From NCBI RefSeq assembly GCF_000208865.1, contig NC_018397.1:5609748-5673747 (forward strand): 64,000 nucleotides of DNA. The letters run 5' to 3'. Positions 12,809 to 24,875 of this stretch are shown in pieces; position 1 is the first letter of the stretch, and each line of letters begins with the position of its first letter. Origin of the DNA: Neospora caninum Liverpool (Eukaryota; Apicomplexa; Conoidasida; Eucoccidiorida; Sarcocystidae). Both the position numbers and the translations under genes were made by a program. The notes under the pieces were generated by a model. It was not told where the DNA came from. It searched no databases and worked only from the letters and a program-made list of their open reading frames with translations.

Positions 12809-15227
12809 TCAGATTTCCAGTCCCTTCGTTTTCCTCGTCTCCCTACTCACTCCGCGTTCACGCCTCTTTCCCAGACTCGCTTTGCTCTTGCTTCGTTCTC
12901 TTTTCCTTCTCTTGTTCTTCTCCTTCTCTTCCTCTCCTTCTCTTCTTCTTCTCCTTCGCCTCCTCTCCTTCTCTCCTTCTCTTTCTCTTCCTTTCCTTCT
13001 CTTCTTCTTCTCCTTCTCTTCTTCTTCTCCTTCTCTTGTTCATCTCTTCCTCTCCTTCTCTCCTTCTCTTCTTCTCTTTCTCTTCCTTTCCTTCTCTTCT
13101 TCTTCTCCTTCTCTTCTTCTTCTCCTTCTCTTGTTCATCTCTTCCTCTCCTTCTCTCCTTCTCTTCTTCTCTTTCTCTTCCTTTCCTTCTCTTCTTCTTC
13201 TCCTTCTCTTCCTCTCTTTCTCTTGTTCTTCTCCTTCTCTTCCTCTCTTTCTCTTGTTCTTCTCCTTCTCTTCCGCTCCNNNNNNNNNNNNNNNNNNNNN
13301 NNNNNNNNNNNNNNNNNNNNNNNNNNNNNNNNNNNNNNNNNNNNNNNNNNNNNNNNNNNNNNNNNNNNNNNNNNNNNNNCCTCCTTCTCTTCCGCTCCTT
13401 CTCTTCTTCTTCTCCTTCTCTTCCTCTCCTTCTCTTCTTCTTATCCTTCTCTTCCTCTCCTTCTCTTCTTCTTCTCCTTCTCTTCCTCTCTTTCTCTTGT
13501 TCATCTGCTTCTTTTCCTCTCCGTCTCTCCTTCTCTTCTTCTCTTTCTCTTCCTCTCCTTCTCTTCTTCTCTTTCTCTTCCTCTCCTTCTCTTCTTCTTC
13601 TCTTTCTCTTCCTCTCCTTCTCTTGTTCATCTCCTTCTCTTCTTCTCCTTCTCGTGCTCTCCTCTTCGTCTGCTTCTCTTCTTCTCCTTCTCTTCCTCTC
13701 CTTCTCTTCCTCTCTGCCCCTTCTTTTCTTTTCTCCCGCTGCTGTTCTTCTTTTCTTCGTCTCCGTTTTTGCTTCTTGAGAACAAGAAAAGGTGAAAGAC
13801 TGGCCTCTGCACCAACGCTGACAAGACGCCGGCGTAAAGACGCTGACGCAACGCAGGAGTCCAGCTCAGGGATTTGTTCCACTGCATGCACGTTTTCTGT
13901 GCTGGACCACCTCCATCTTGTCTCTGTGTTTTTTCCTTCTCGTCGGCGATGGCTGCTGCGTCTGTCGTGTTTTTCTCGTCTGCTGCACCAGAGACGCCTC
14001 GCCGCGCCCTTCATTTTTAACTTGCCGAGCTTCGAAAAAAAAACTTGTGAAACGGAACGGCCATCGGAAGGAATTTCCGTCGGACGCCGCGACTGCGCGC
14101 CGCTCTCGCGCCTCGCTTCTGCGCTCTTCGCCTGCATCACGTTTTGACTGGATGTCGTTTCCTGTCGATGCATCTACAAATGGATATTTGCATGTCTCCA
14201 GATGTGCAAGGTTTGCGCCTATCTATGAATACATGTACATACGTATATATATATATATATATGCAGCTCTGTTTATACAAGTATACTTGCATAGATGGGT
14301 AAGGGTGTTTAGGTAAGATGTAGGCTTCGGCATCCAAGGCGGGTGCGAGGCAGCACGAAGGCGTGGCGGAAGAGGCGAAACGCCCAGAAACGGGCGAGAT
14401 AGCCACGGAGAGGAAGCGAACGAACACACGAGGGTACCTCGCAAGAGAGATAGGGACTGGAACAGAGAATCAAGACGAGTACGGAAGAGAGAGAGATGAA
14501 GCGAGAGAGGCAGAGAGATAGTATTTGATTGAGAAAGTGTGAAAAAGGTGGGTGGTGAATACCTGGGAGCGATGTAGAAAGGGACAACGCGACTAGATGG
14601 GGGCAGAGTTTTGTTGCAGCCTTTCGCCGTGCATGCAGCGAGAGCGGCACACGCGCGAAACCACGTGGTGGATTTGTTCTCTTTCGGCAAGTGCCTGTTC
14701 CTCTCCACTTTGAACTTCAGTTCAAATAGTGTGGAAGTGTTTGATTGAAAAATCCATTTCAAAAAAGAAAGTGAAAAATCTGTGAGCACTCACTGCCGTT
14801 TCCGAACGAAACGTAAACCGCAACATTTGGCAAAGACAAACGATACGCACAGCCCAAGAAGCCGGAACACGAAGCTGGTGCGCCTCCCAAAACTCTCTTC
14901 TCTCTAGTCCTGCTGTCCTTATGCCTTTTTCGCATGCAACCTGTCTTCTCCAGCTAGCTGTTCTATCTTGCTCTCTTCTGTCGTCTCTGTATCTCCCTCT
15001 CTGCTGTCGTCTCTCCATTTTCCTTCTCTGTTCCGTCTCTACTCTCTCTCTGCCTTCTCTCGTCCTCTTCTCTTTTCGTCCCATCCTCTTTCTCTGTTCG
15101 TCCCATCCTCTTTCTCTGTTCGTTTTTCTTTCTACGCGCCATCTCTTCCGCTTCTCGCTTCCACTTGTCTTCCGCGTTCTCTTCTTTCTCGCTCTCGGAT
15201 TCGTTTTTGCTTTCGCATGTGCAGCCT
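12809..15227. other. Convergent intergenic region thioredoxin-like / ValRS
   Basis: This 2.4 kb holds the two 3' flanks. The first kilobase is the pyrimidine tract and assembly gap listed separately. A (TA)n run sits at about 14243-14262. A TCTCTT-rich block at about 14940-15180 is next to the ValRS stop. I see no convincing gene; the long frames here are low-complexity artefacts. Confidence 0.6.
12880..13735. repeat. CTTCTCCTT pyrimidine satellite with 100-N gap
   Basis: About 850 bases of almost pure C/T on the plus strand, built of CTTCTCCTTCTCTTC-like units. It begins just after the thioredoxin-like stop codon. Exactly 100 N at 13280-13379 is a conventional assembly gap of unknown size. 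The flanks on both sides carry the same TTCTCTTCCGCTC unit, so the true array is probably longer or collapsed. Confidence 0.9.
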
Positions 15228-18200
15228 TCATCGTGTCTCGAACTCCGCCAACTCGTGTCTCGTCTTTTCCAGTCGCGCATGAAGTTTCCTTTGGACATCG
15301 CGCGGGGCTCGCAGAACGAACCTGGAAAGCAAACAAAATCGAAATGAGAAAAATGGTAATGCGCGATAGATGCAGCAGGCGCAGTGCCGTGTCCCCACGC
15401 AACGGCTTACAGACGGTCTAATCTTCTGTCGTCTCGTTCTCTCCGTCACCGTTCTTATCGCGCTCTCTCTCTCTCTTCTAATTCTCATTCTTCTTTTCCG
15501 TCTCTATTTCTCTCTCCCGCTATCCGTATCATCTCTTCTTTTGCACCGTGTCCATTTCTGGTGGTGGCCCTAGTTTTGCGTTCTCTCTCATTTTGGGGGG
15601 GCGTGAATGAAATTCAACTCGTTTTCGTCCACCTACTCTGGAACGGCGAGACGCGCTTCCAACTCCTCGATCTGCCTCCTCAGCCGCTGGCTCTTTCCTC
15701 GCTGTCGTGCAGCTCTTTCGCTCTCCGCAGCGAAGCTTCCTCCTCCTTGTTCCGCTCCTTTCTCTCCTTCCGCGTCTTTCTCTTCTTCTGTCGCCTCGAC
15801 GTTTCCCATCTTAGCTGCTGCGCGCATGTGCCACGCGCCCGCCGCGGCCGTTTCTCCCGACTGTCCACGAAGCGTCTCACCGCCAGCTGAAAAGGCGGAC
15901 GAAGTCGACGAAGAGCGAAAAATCGAGATTTCTATTTCTCGAACGCTGGCGTCGAGCTCTGTCTCCTCGCCACCCTCGCTCGTTGTTCCGTCCTCTGCTT
16001 CTGCGCCCTCCTCTCCGTTGCCCCGCGTCGCGCTCTCCTCGCTTCTCGGCGGACCGAGATTTCGCGTTCCGCCTGACGCGCTCGACAGAGGCGCAAAAAC
16101 GACCTCCAGAGCCCCCGGCGGAAGACCCGCCCAGACTGCGACGAAGAAACCCTCGTCCTGAAAAAGGCAGGGGGAAAACGGAAGACGGGAGAAAGAAACG
16201 ACGGAAAAGACATACAGCGACAACAAAGCAGAAACCAGAGAACGAGATTCCAACGACCGGACGCCTGCGGGGACAAACACGTGAGCGCAAGGAAGACACC
16301 GGCGTGTGGAGCGACGAACAACGAGCGCAGCGTTACACGCTGGCAATCGCCGTAAGATCCCAGACAAAACGCGTCGCCCCATGTGAGACGCGGACAACCC
16401 GATTTGCTCATGGGTGTTCTGGCCCCCCCGCTGCCTTCCTCGAGGATTCATGTTCGACACAACGCATCGCGTGGCTGTGAGGACGCGACCCCGTTCGTCC
16501 CCTCCAGTGTGTGCATGCAGAGAAGAAGAATTTTCGAGTTCAGCGACGGGCCGCGTTCGTGCCCCGGCTGCGCGACAGACTCGGCCTTCTTTCTTTACCT
16601 TCAAGAGGTTAAACAGTTTTTTCTCCTTCACGCGAATCTCCACATGCACGCCTTCGACCGTTTTCTTCGACATGCGCTTTGCACCGTCTGCTGTCCGATC
16701 GTCTCCGTCGACTGTCTTGTTCGTCTTTTCTCTCCCCTCTCCCGCCGCCGGTGTTCTTCCCGTCCCTGTCTGATTTCTGCTGGTTCTTCCTTCTGTGTCT
16801 CCGTGCGTGCAGGCCTCGTCGCTCAGGGTTGCCTCCCGCGTTTTCTCCCTCATCTTGCCGTGCGTTGCATCCTCTTCAGTTCGACTTGCCGCGCCCGCCG
16901 GCTCCTCCGGCCAGCTCGTCTTCCACTCTCGGGCTGCGTCGACGCGTGCTTCCGCGCCTTCTCGACGCTCGTCTTCCTCCCTGCGATCCGTGACTTTCTC
17001 GGCTACCGCGTCTCCCTCTGTCTTCTTCACCCTTTTCGGCGTCTCCGAAAACTCCTTCAGAGCCCGCCGCAGCCGGCGAACCACGCGCTGCACGACGGGA
17101 AAGAGGCGGAGAGCCTCCGTGTCCAGCTCGGGGCGCTCTGAGCGCAGGCGAGAGAACAGGCGACGCACGAAGCGAGGGGGATGGAAAACAGGCAGAGAGA
17201 GTGACGACAAGCAACTGCCGGAGAGGGGAGAAACGGCAGATAGAGACGAGGAAGCGAAGACACACGCGGGCTGCCCAGATGAATTTACACAGGCGTGCAA
17301 ACAGCGTCTCTCCCGAAAGCAAAAGATCGAATCCAGGCGCAGAAACCAGCAAAAGGCGACAGAAACGAACCTCAGAATCGAAGAGGCGGCCTGCCGCTGC
17401 CGACCATGAGAGAACTCACCCGAAGCATGCAACGGCCACCGAGACGCCATCAGAGCTCGCGGAGGAGAAACGAACCCGTGAGGAGAAGAACCCGGAGAAG
17501 CAGAGGAGGCAAAGCAAGATGCTGAGAAAGAGGAAGAAGAAGAAGAAAACGCTGAGAAAGAGGAAGAAGGAGAGGAAGAAGAGGATGGAGAGGAAGAAGC
17601 GGGTCCGTCGTCTTTGGGACGTTTGAAAGGGAGAACCACAGACTGGAAGAGTGCCTCGGTGACGAAGGGAACGAACGGGTGAAGAAGGCGGAGGGAAACG
17701 TCAAACACCGAAAGAAGCAGGTCGCTCCACAGTCCCAAATACTCCTCAGTTTCCGTTCTGCATATTGGCCTCTGTCTCCAGTCCCGCGGCTGCTTTCCCC
17801 TGCCTTCCAGCAACAAAGCACCCTTTCTCCAATGCCCACCTAAGCTCATTCCCTCAGCTCCTCCTACACCAGTGCCTCTATTCTCTCCTTCGTCCTCTTC
17901 TACTCTCTCTCCTTCTCTGTCTCCTTCTTCCTTCTCTCTGTCCCCTTCTCTGTCTCCGTCCTTCTGGGCGCGAACGGCGGCGGCGGCGGGGAGCAACCAG
18001 TCCGCGACGTCGAGCCACAAGAAGGTTTGGACGGCGTGGGCCGCCGCGGCTGCTTCCATCTTCTTCAGCAGCTCTGTGACTTCGTGGGCGACTTGAAGGG
18101 CGCGACTGGAGAGAACGGGGAACAGGACAACGCAGCCGCGTGAAACCGGGGGACGCGCAGAACCAGTCAGTGTGGATGCGTCCCCGTCTCCCTCGACACA

Positions 18201-21200
18201 GCAAGCATAGCCTTGCTCTCTTTTGGCCCTTTCACCGTAAAAAGACGACATGGAGACAGGGGCGTCGCCAGAAGAGTGGCGGTACCAGGCCTTCCGCAAC
18301 ACGATTTCGCAAAGGAGAGGCAGAGCCGGGCGCGGCAGACACACAAACGTTTTTGAATAGGAAACGCTAATTTGGTGGAGCGCCTGCGGTGTGTGTTCCA
18401 GCTATGATCTGCGAAAAGGGAACGAGTAAGAGATCGCGTCTCGCTCTCCATCGCCTCTCTGGTGCGTCCTCTGCAGAACCGCCCGCCCGCCGGCGGGGGT
18501 TTTATAACATCCATTTTTGCAGGTTAAAAAACCCAAAACGGCCGCATGCAAATTTGCATCCTGGGCGACCCAGCCGCCAGGCCGCTCACCTCCAGTAATA
18601 GCGCGCAACCAGCGGAGAGCATCTTCCTCTTCTGTCGCTCTCGCTGCCTCCCTGAGTCCCTTTCGTCTCGCCTTTCGGGACGGGTTCTCGCCCTGCCGGC
18701 TCCGCATCCGTTCGCGCATATGCAGGCGGGGGAAACTGCGAGGCGAATCGCTCGATGAATCTGAAGAGACGCAACGGAAGACCCGACCAAAAGGAGACAC
18801 TTTTTGGCGACGCGTAAAGGACGCGGCGCCATCGCGGGGAACGCGAGACGAACGTGGGGAAAACACAAATGGGGGGGGAAGGACACGCCCGCCGTTTTGT
18901 GGACCCGCAGATGCTATCCCAGGACTCCTAGGTCTCCGCACGCGTTTGGGAGACAAAAATACACCCCTTTCGCAGACGAACAAACCCTCAAACCCCGTCT
19001 CTCTGACCAAACACACACACACACCCAGTTACGCGCTCATGCGCTCCACGTGCATCCACAAGAGACCTGGAGCGACACGGATCGACACAGAGAGAGAGAG
19101 AGAGAGACATACGCCTTTGTTGGCCGTCGAGAGGCGTCTACGCGCGCCTGCCGAGGGCGCAAAAGGATTCAAAAAAGGAGCCCGCACACACCGTCCGCAC
19201 AGAGAGAGCAAGGCGCGGATCTCAGGGCGAGAGCGACGACCCCGCGCGCCCTTCGCGAGTTCCTTTTTACCTGCCTGCATTCCACAGTTTGTGGAGAAAG
19301 CGACGCGCTGCCGCGAGTGCTTCCTCGTCGAACGCGACGGCAGCGCCCGGCGTCATTGCACTCAAGAACGTCCAGCTGAAAAAACCGGCACGAAAAAGGG
19401 GGAAAGCGAGACGCGATGCAGCCACACAGCCGCCGCGAGCGCGCGAGGCGGCGGACCACGGCGCTGTGCAGCCTACGCGTGTGTGACACAAAAACGGGAT
19501 GCGAGGCAGAAAAAGGCGAAGGAGCGAAGCGAGTGACGGACGCACAGGCTGTGTCTCCCCTTTGTTCGCCTTCTGTAGTTTTCGAACTGCGGGCACGCGG
19601 CCCCTCCCCCTGCCGGTTTTGCGCTCGTGATGTCACCGTTCGTCTTCCTTCTCGTTCCCCCCTTGATTTTCCTCGGCCACTACCGCCTCTGCGCGTCGGC
19701 ATAACGTTGCGCAGGCACAGGTCGCGAACATTCCCTACTATCTGGAACAGCACATCATGATTACGCAGTAAAACGAGGAGAGCGTCGAGGGATTTAAAGG
19801 AGATCCACGTGGAGCCGCCCGCGGGTCTGTGCGCAGGAGGGTTCGCTCTCTCTTTCCCTCGAAGGCGTGTCGCAGACGCAGGCTGTTTGATGCTCTCGTT
19901 TCTTTTCGGGGGATCTGCTTCCTTCTCACCGCAAAGCATCTGCGCCTGCTTCGTCTATAAGCCGATCCAGGTACCCTCGCTCGACGTTGCCTTTGGTTTT
20001 GCTCAGCTTCTTGCCGTCCCTGTCCACCAACAGGCCATGCAGCGTGACGCGCGTGAAGGGCGCTCGCTGAGTCAGCGCAGAGCACAAAATAAACTGGCGA
20101 AGTACCCAGAAGAACAGAATGTCTTCCCCGGTGACCAGTTCGGTCTCCAGCTGGAACGCGTCCGCTGAGAGGGCCGACAGGCGCCGCACAAAAGGGAAAC
20201 CAGAAGCTGCAGATAAGTCCCAGCAGGAAGAATGCCAAAACGAAGAGGAAGGTGAAGAAGAAGAGGAAGAAGAGGAAGAAGAGGGAGAAGAGGAGTCAGA
20301 AACAAACGGAGAGGAAGAAGACGCCGGCAGATGGGAATGTGAGAAGGAAGACGGAAACGTTATCTGTGTGAGTTCTTTCCTTGTTTCTCGTCCGGTTTCA
20401 TGTTGAGTCGCCCGAGCGCATGCGAGAGGCCAGAGTGCACTGGAGAACCACGTGTCCAAGACGTCTCTGGATCGCGTGACTGTGAGGCGCAGGCGGTCTC
20501 CTTCGGAGTGTGTTTCTGTCTCTGGAGGCGCTTCTCCATGCGGCTTTTCGTCGTGGTGCATTGGATCTTTCTTTTCTCCCACGGAGCGCTGCATGCGTGC
20601 CTGTCGCACCAGCGCTGTCGCGCGGTCCTTCGCACTGTCGAGGCCCAAGTCTCGGAGACGCGAAGCGATTTCTGCTTCGACGGAAAGCCACATGTCTTCT
20701 TCAGATGCAGCCACTTCGTCCCACTCAAAGCCTGCACTCTGGCCTCCCTCTTCGCTGTCTCTTTCGGGCGCGTCAGAGAGTTTCACGTGCCAGACTGGAA
20801 CGGGAACCCCCCAGGCGAGCTGTCTCGACAGGCACCAAGGCCGCAAACTGCCTTTTGCTCCCAGGATTCTACTCCATTGGCGTTCAACACGTTCCGGAAG
20901 GAGCTGAAGTCCTGTCGATTTTCCGCCTTCGTCTCCGTCCCCTTCGTTTCTTTCGTCTTCGCGCCGCGCTTCGTCCCTCTCGTCTTCAGTCTCGCCTGAC
21001 AGGAAGCCGCCCTTCTCGTCTGCAGCGCGCGGAGATCGAGGGGATTCTCCCAGTGAAGCCTCCGGAGACTGAAGCTGCTCGTCCTTGGACGACGCCCCGC
21101 GCACCTTCTCCGTTGAAGGACTGGAAGATCTGCCGTCTTCTCTGTAGGACTCGCGGAGACGGAAGGCGCGCTGCTGCGTCGCCGCCTTCTGGGCGACTCG

Positions 21201-24200
21201 GGCGAGGGCCGGGAGGTCCAGCAGCCACTGGGAAGAGAGACGCGCCTGTACCTCCGCGCCGGTACGAGTCGAGATCCATCTCGGCCACTGGAGAAGGAAA
21301 CCGCTTCGGGGCTTGTGCGCGCCCGCCTCTTCCCCGCCTTCCGGCTCGTCTTCCCAAACGCCCAGCGAGACGTCCTCCCTCGCCATGACGTCATGCAGCG
21401 CCTCCCTCGCTGGCGTGACATCTCCTGGAGAGCCTTGAGTCTTCGACGGGGCGCCTGGAGACGCGCCGCGAGTCTCGGCTGAGGCCGCGCCGGACCCAGC
21501 GCCTCGCGCTGGAGCCTCGCCCGTCCCTCGCCTACGGGGCTGAGACGGCGCGGAGCTGTCCTCGCCCGAAAAGACAGCAAAACCGACAAACTCCGTCCGC
21601 GTGGCCAACTCCCGTTCTTTCTCGCGCCGCGCCTCTCCGGCTTCGCTGCCGCTGTTCGCGGCTCCAGTCGGCGCCGATGGAGAGAGACCCCGCGTGTGAA
21701 GAGAGCGAACACGACCCGTAGCGGAGGGCAAAAGGCATCCACTGCCGAGTGCGTCTCCACGGCGAAACGGAGTGGAAGATGGAGACGCAGAAGAAGGTTG
21801 GAGACCTCGAAGTTGGCGAAGACGGACTGCGGCTGCGCCGGCCAGAGGATGAAGGTGTTCGCCATCGTGGACGACGAGAGGTACGGACCGGTTAAGCCCT
21901 GGGACTTCAACTTGCCACGAAGACGCAGGTGCGCGTGAAAAACCAGGGACACGTGAGGCGTCACGCTCCTCCCCTTGGGCGCAGAGCCGACGAAAAGCCT
22001 GTGGTTTGATGCAGATGGCGGTGATCTGTGTGAGCTGTCGAGGCGCCTCGAGACAGATCGCCACGCGCATGTCGGGCGCCGTCTCCGGGTCTCCATCTTC
22101 TTCGCTTTGGCCTTCTCCGTCGACTCGGCTCCTCTCGCTGTCCCTCCCGTCGTGAGTCGCGGCCTGCGCCGGAACGCTCGGAAGCGCGAGTTCCCCCACG
22201 ACCCGTGGCCTGGACGAGGGCCCGCTGGCCAAGGCGACTGGCAACAGCCGACAGGAGAGGAAATAGAATCGTCTTGCCTCCTCGCGCTTCGCTTTCTCTC
22301 CCGGTTTCTCCGTCTCTCGCCGTCGATTCTCAGAGCGTCTCTCGTCTCTCAGGAATGCCCCCGAGACCGCCCCGGAGTTGCCTGGGGCTTCCGGGTCGCC
22401 CGCCAGAGTTCGCTCTGTTTCGTCCTCGGCGCCGCTCGCCTGTGTCCCTGCACGCGGCGTCTGCGCGTGCGGGCTCGCGACGTTCTCTCGCGCCGTCTTG
22501 CCCTCCAGGACGGTCTTCTCTGCCTCGCGAAAGGCATCCAGGGAAGGGTAGAGAACCTCGAAATCGGCCAGCGCCGTGTGCGCCCCCGTGTCCCACAGAG
22601 TGAGGTACGTGCCTCTCTGGATATACTTTTGGCGGTACAGCTGGACAAACGCGCGAGACACGAGGTCGCAGTAAGACCTCTCGAGTGTATAGACGCGCCG
22701 TGTCCAGTCGCAAGAGCACCCCAGCCGTCGCTGCTGACGCTCAATCACGTGTCGACATACCGACACCCAGCGGTTGAGCAGCGCAGCTTCGTGGGCCTTC
22801 TCTCCGTCTTGTTGGAGTCCGCGAGTTCTCTGCCTTCGTTCGCGGACGCGGAGCTCATGGCGACGCAGAAGCCACGCCATAGCGAGACCCGCGTGGTCGG
22901 TTCCGGGGATCCACTCGGTGCGACAGGCGGTCAAGACACCGGCGCCTGCCCCGCGTTGTCCGTTTTCGCCGCAGTCTCTGCTGCCGCCCTCTCCCTTCTT
23001 TCCCGCGAACGTTCGCTCGCTCCCAGCCAGCCTGAAACGGTCCGTCTCCTGGTCCTCCCCGCCGAGTTGCGTCCGCTCGTGTGTCCCATGCTCGCGCTCG
23101 GCGTGCGCAAGAACGCGTGCCCGCCCCGTCTCCCCCGTTTCGGCACTCTGCATGTCTTCCTCGCGGTCGCCGCGCCGCTCAGCGGCTTCTTCCTCGTCTC
23201 CACGAGCGTCTGCGCTCTCTTGGCGCTCGCCGCGTCCTCGCGCGTGCGCAGTAACGAGGAGCATGCGCCGGAATCTGACGAGAAGCTCTTGCAGCGCAAG
23301 GCTCGCTGCGTGCCCGAGATGCAGCGGTCCCGTGAGGTTGGGAGGCGGCATGAGCAAGCGAAACCGGGGTGCGTCTCGCACAGCTTCTCTCTCGTTCTCA
23401 GCCTGTGGCGGTCTCGTCCAGGCTCTGGGACCGACGCTCAGTTCGCTCTTTGCTTCCGCCGTGTGTACCTCTCGATCCGTGCTCCTCTGGTTGTGCATGT
23501 TCGCGTCTCTCCTGCGAGAGCTGCACGGCGTTTGGGAGTCGGTCGCCATCTCCCGGCCTCCGGGGGAACTCTCGTGAAGCGTCTCGCAGCCGCGAAGCTC
23601 GTTTTGAATCGCTGCCAGCGACAGCGGGGAGCGCCGCGGGCCGATCGGACGGGCTGAAGGCCCGCGCGAGGCATTCGCAGAAGTCTCTGGAGGAACCGCG
23701 TCTGCGTTCTCTTCTCGGCCAACCAAAAGTGGACGAGAAGGAACGGTGCGATCGGACAACACGGAAGCCGCCGCCGTGGCCGCATCGAAGACGCCGAGCG
23801 TCTCCTCCCACCAGGTGTACAGACACCGCTCCCACGTGCGGTGCGGGAAGGCACGCGGAAGTCCAGAGGCCGGGGGTTCCTTCAAAGGCTTTTCTTCTGC
23901 GCGTTCGTTCCCGGCGTGCTCCGACGACGGAGGGCTCGAGCGGAGGAGCGTGGGAGGCCTGCGAAAGAGTTCGTCTCGGCTGCCTTCCGCGCCGCGCCTT
24001 CTCCCTCGTTCCGCGTCTCGCCCCTCCAGCACATTCCGACAGAAGGCCTCGGGAATCCGAGCGCGACGGGTGGAGCCGCGCGTATCAGCCCAGTTTTGGA
24101 CGGAAGTCGAAAATGCGCCGCACGCTTCGTTTGCATCTCGAGCGTATTTAGGTCGGTCCGGGAGAGCGGAATGGGGAAGGCGCGACGGCTGCGATGGCCA

Positions 24201-24875
24201 CAGACGGCGTCCTACTGTTTGCGAGAGGACGGCAGTGGGGCCCAGGCTGGCTGAAGAGAGCGAGGAGCCGAGAAAAGCGTAAGAAGGGAAGCCATCCTCC
24301 TCGCTTGGTCGACCGCGCCAGCCCTGACACGTGTGCCTTCCCGTCGCTTTGCTGCGCGGCAGCCGTCTACGCTTCCGTTTGACCGGAGACGCGCTCTCAG
24401 CTCCGGCCGGATGTTCCCCCCCGCCTGTGCCGATCCGTCCGTGCGAATCGCCGATCGTTTCACCAGACGATTCAGCGGCTGTCTCCCCGACGAAGAAGCC
24501 GCAAAGAGAAGAGAATTTCGAGAAGAACGCACTTGGCAGGGGAGAGGCCGTCCCGGACACCGCGCCGGACGGCGAAGCCTTCCACGCGTCCCACGTGTGT
24601 CTGTGTGGATCAAGAAAGTGGGTTCGGTTTCGCAGCTGCCGCCGCTTTCCGGGGTTCTTCGGAGGCGGGAAAGACGTCACGGGAGAAGACGGGGCATGCC
24701 CAGCCTCGTCAATCGCCGCGAGGGACAGCGAACCAGTCCGGGGGGAGGCGCGAACCTTCCAGGGACTGGAGCCGTGCACGGCTTCAGCGGGAAAGAGAGA
24801 AGGCACAAACGGGAAGAGAAGGTGGAGGAAAAAGAGCAGACCAGCAGGGGGAAAGCTGCGGCCGAGGGCCATCAT
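15228..24875 (-). CDS. Valyl-tRNA synthetase, very long form with hydrophobic leader
   Basis: Class I synthetase charging tRNA-Val. Seven exons in transcript order: 24875-19930, 19375-19271, 18760-18590, 18105-17420, 17137-16599, 16157-15637 and 15321-15228 (TGA). Phases agree throughout, giving 2353 residues against about 900-1000 for usual ValRS. Residues 1-35 are a signal-type hydrophobic leader (LLFFLHLLFPFVPSLF), which suggests apicoplast import. The HIGH motif is PPPNLTGPLHLGHA near residue 515; WIPGTDHAGLA follows; RDVLDTWFSSALWP is the usual ValRS block; the KMSKS motif appears as KLSKTKGN near residue 1625. Exon joins restore family blocks: DALR|WTFLSAM, LHKLWNAGR|FIERFAS, then LLHPFVPFVTEALFQ in the anticodon-binding domain, and finally RRQIEELEARLAVPE|FVLRAPRDV, the C-terminal coiled coil. 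The excess length is Ser/Glu/Arg-rich insertion. Two introns, 17138-17419 and 16158-16598, are multiples of three without stops, so the open frame hides them; they were removed on homology and good GT-AG sites. Confidence 0.92.

Noticed and set aside
12714..14173. Long Ser/Leu/Phe frames and Arg/Glu antisense frames
   Set aside because: They are translations of the CTTCTCCTT array and even cross the N gap; no real protein composition.
19690..19800. Possible extra ValRS exon (reading VGNVRDLCLRN)
   Set aside because: It breaks the phase between the end of exon 1 (DALR) and the next exon; direct joining gives DALRWTFLSAM..., which follows the family exactly.
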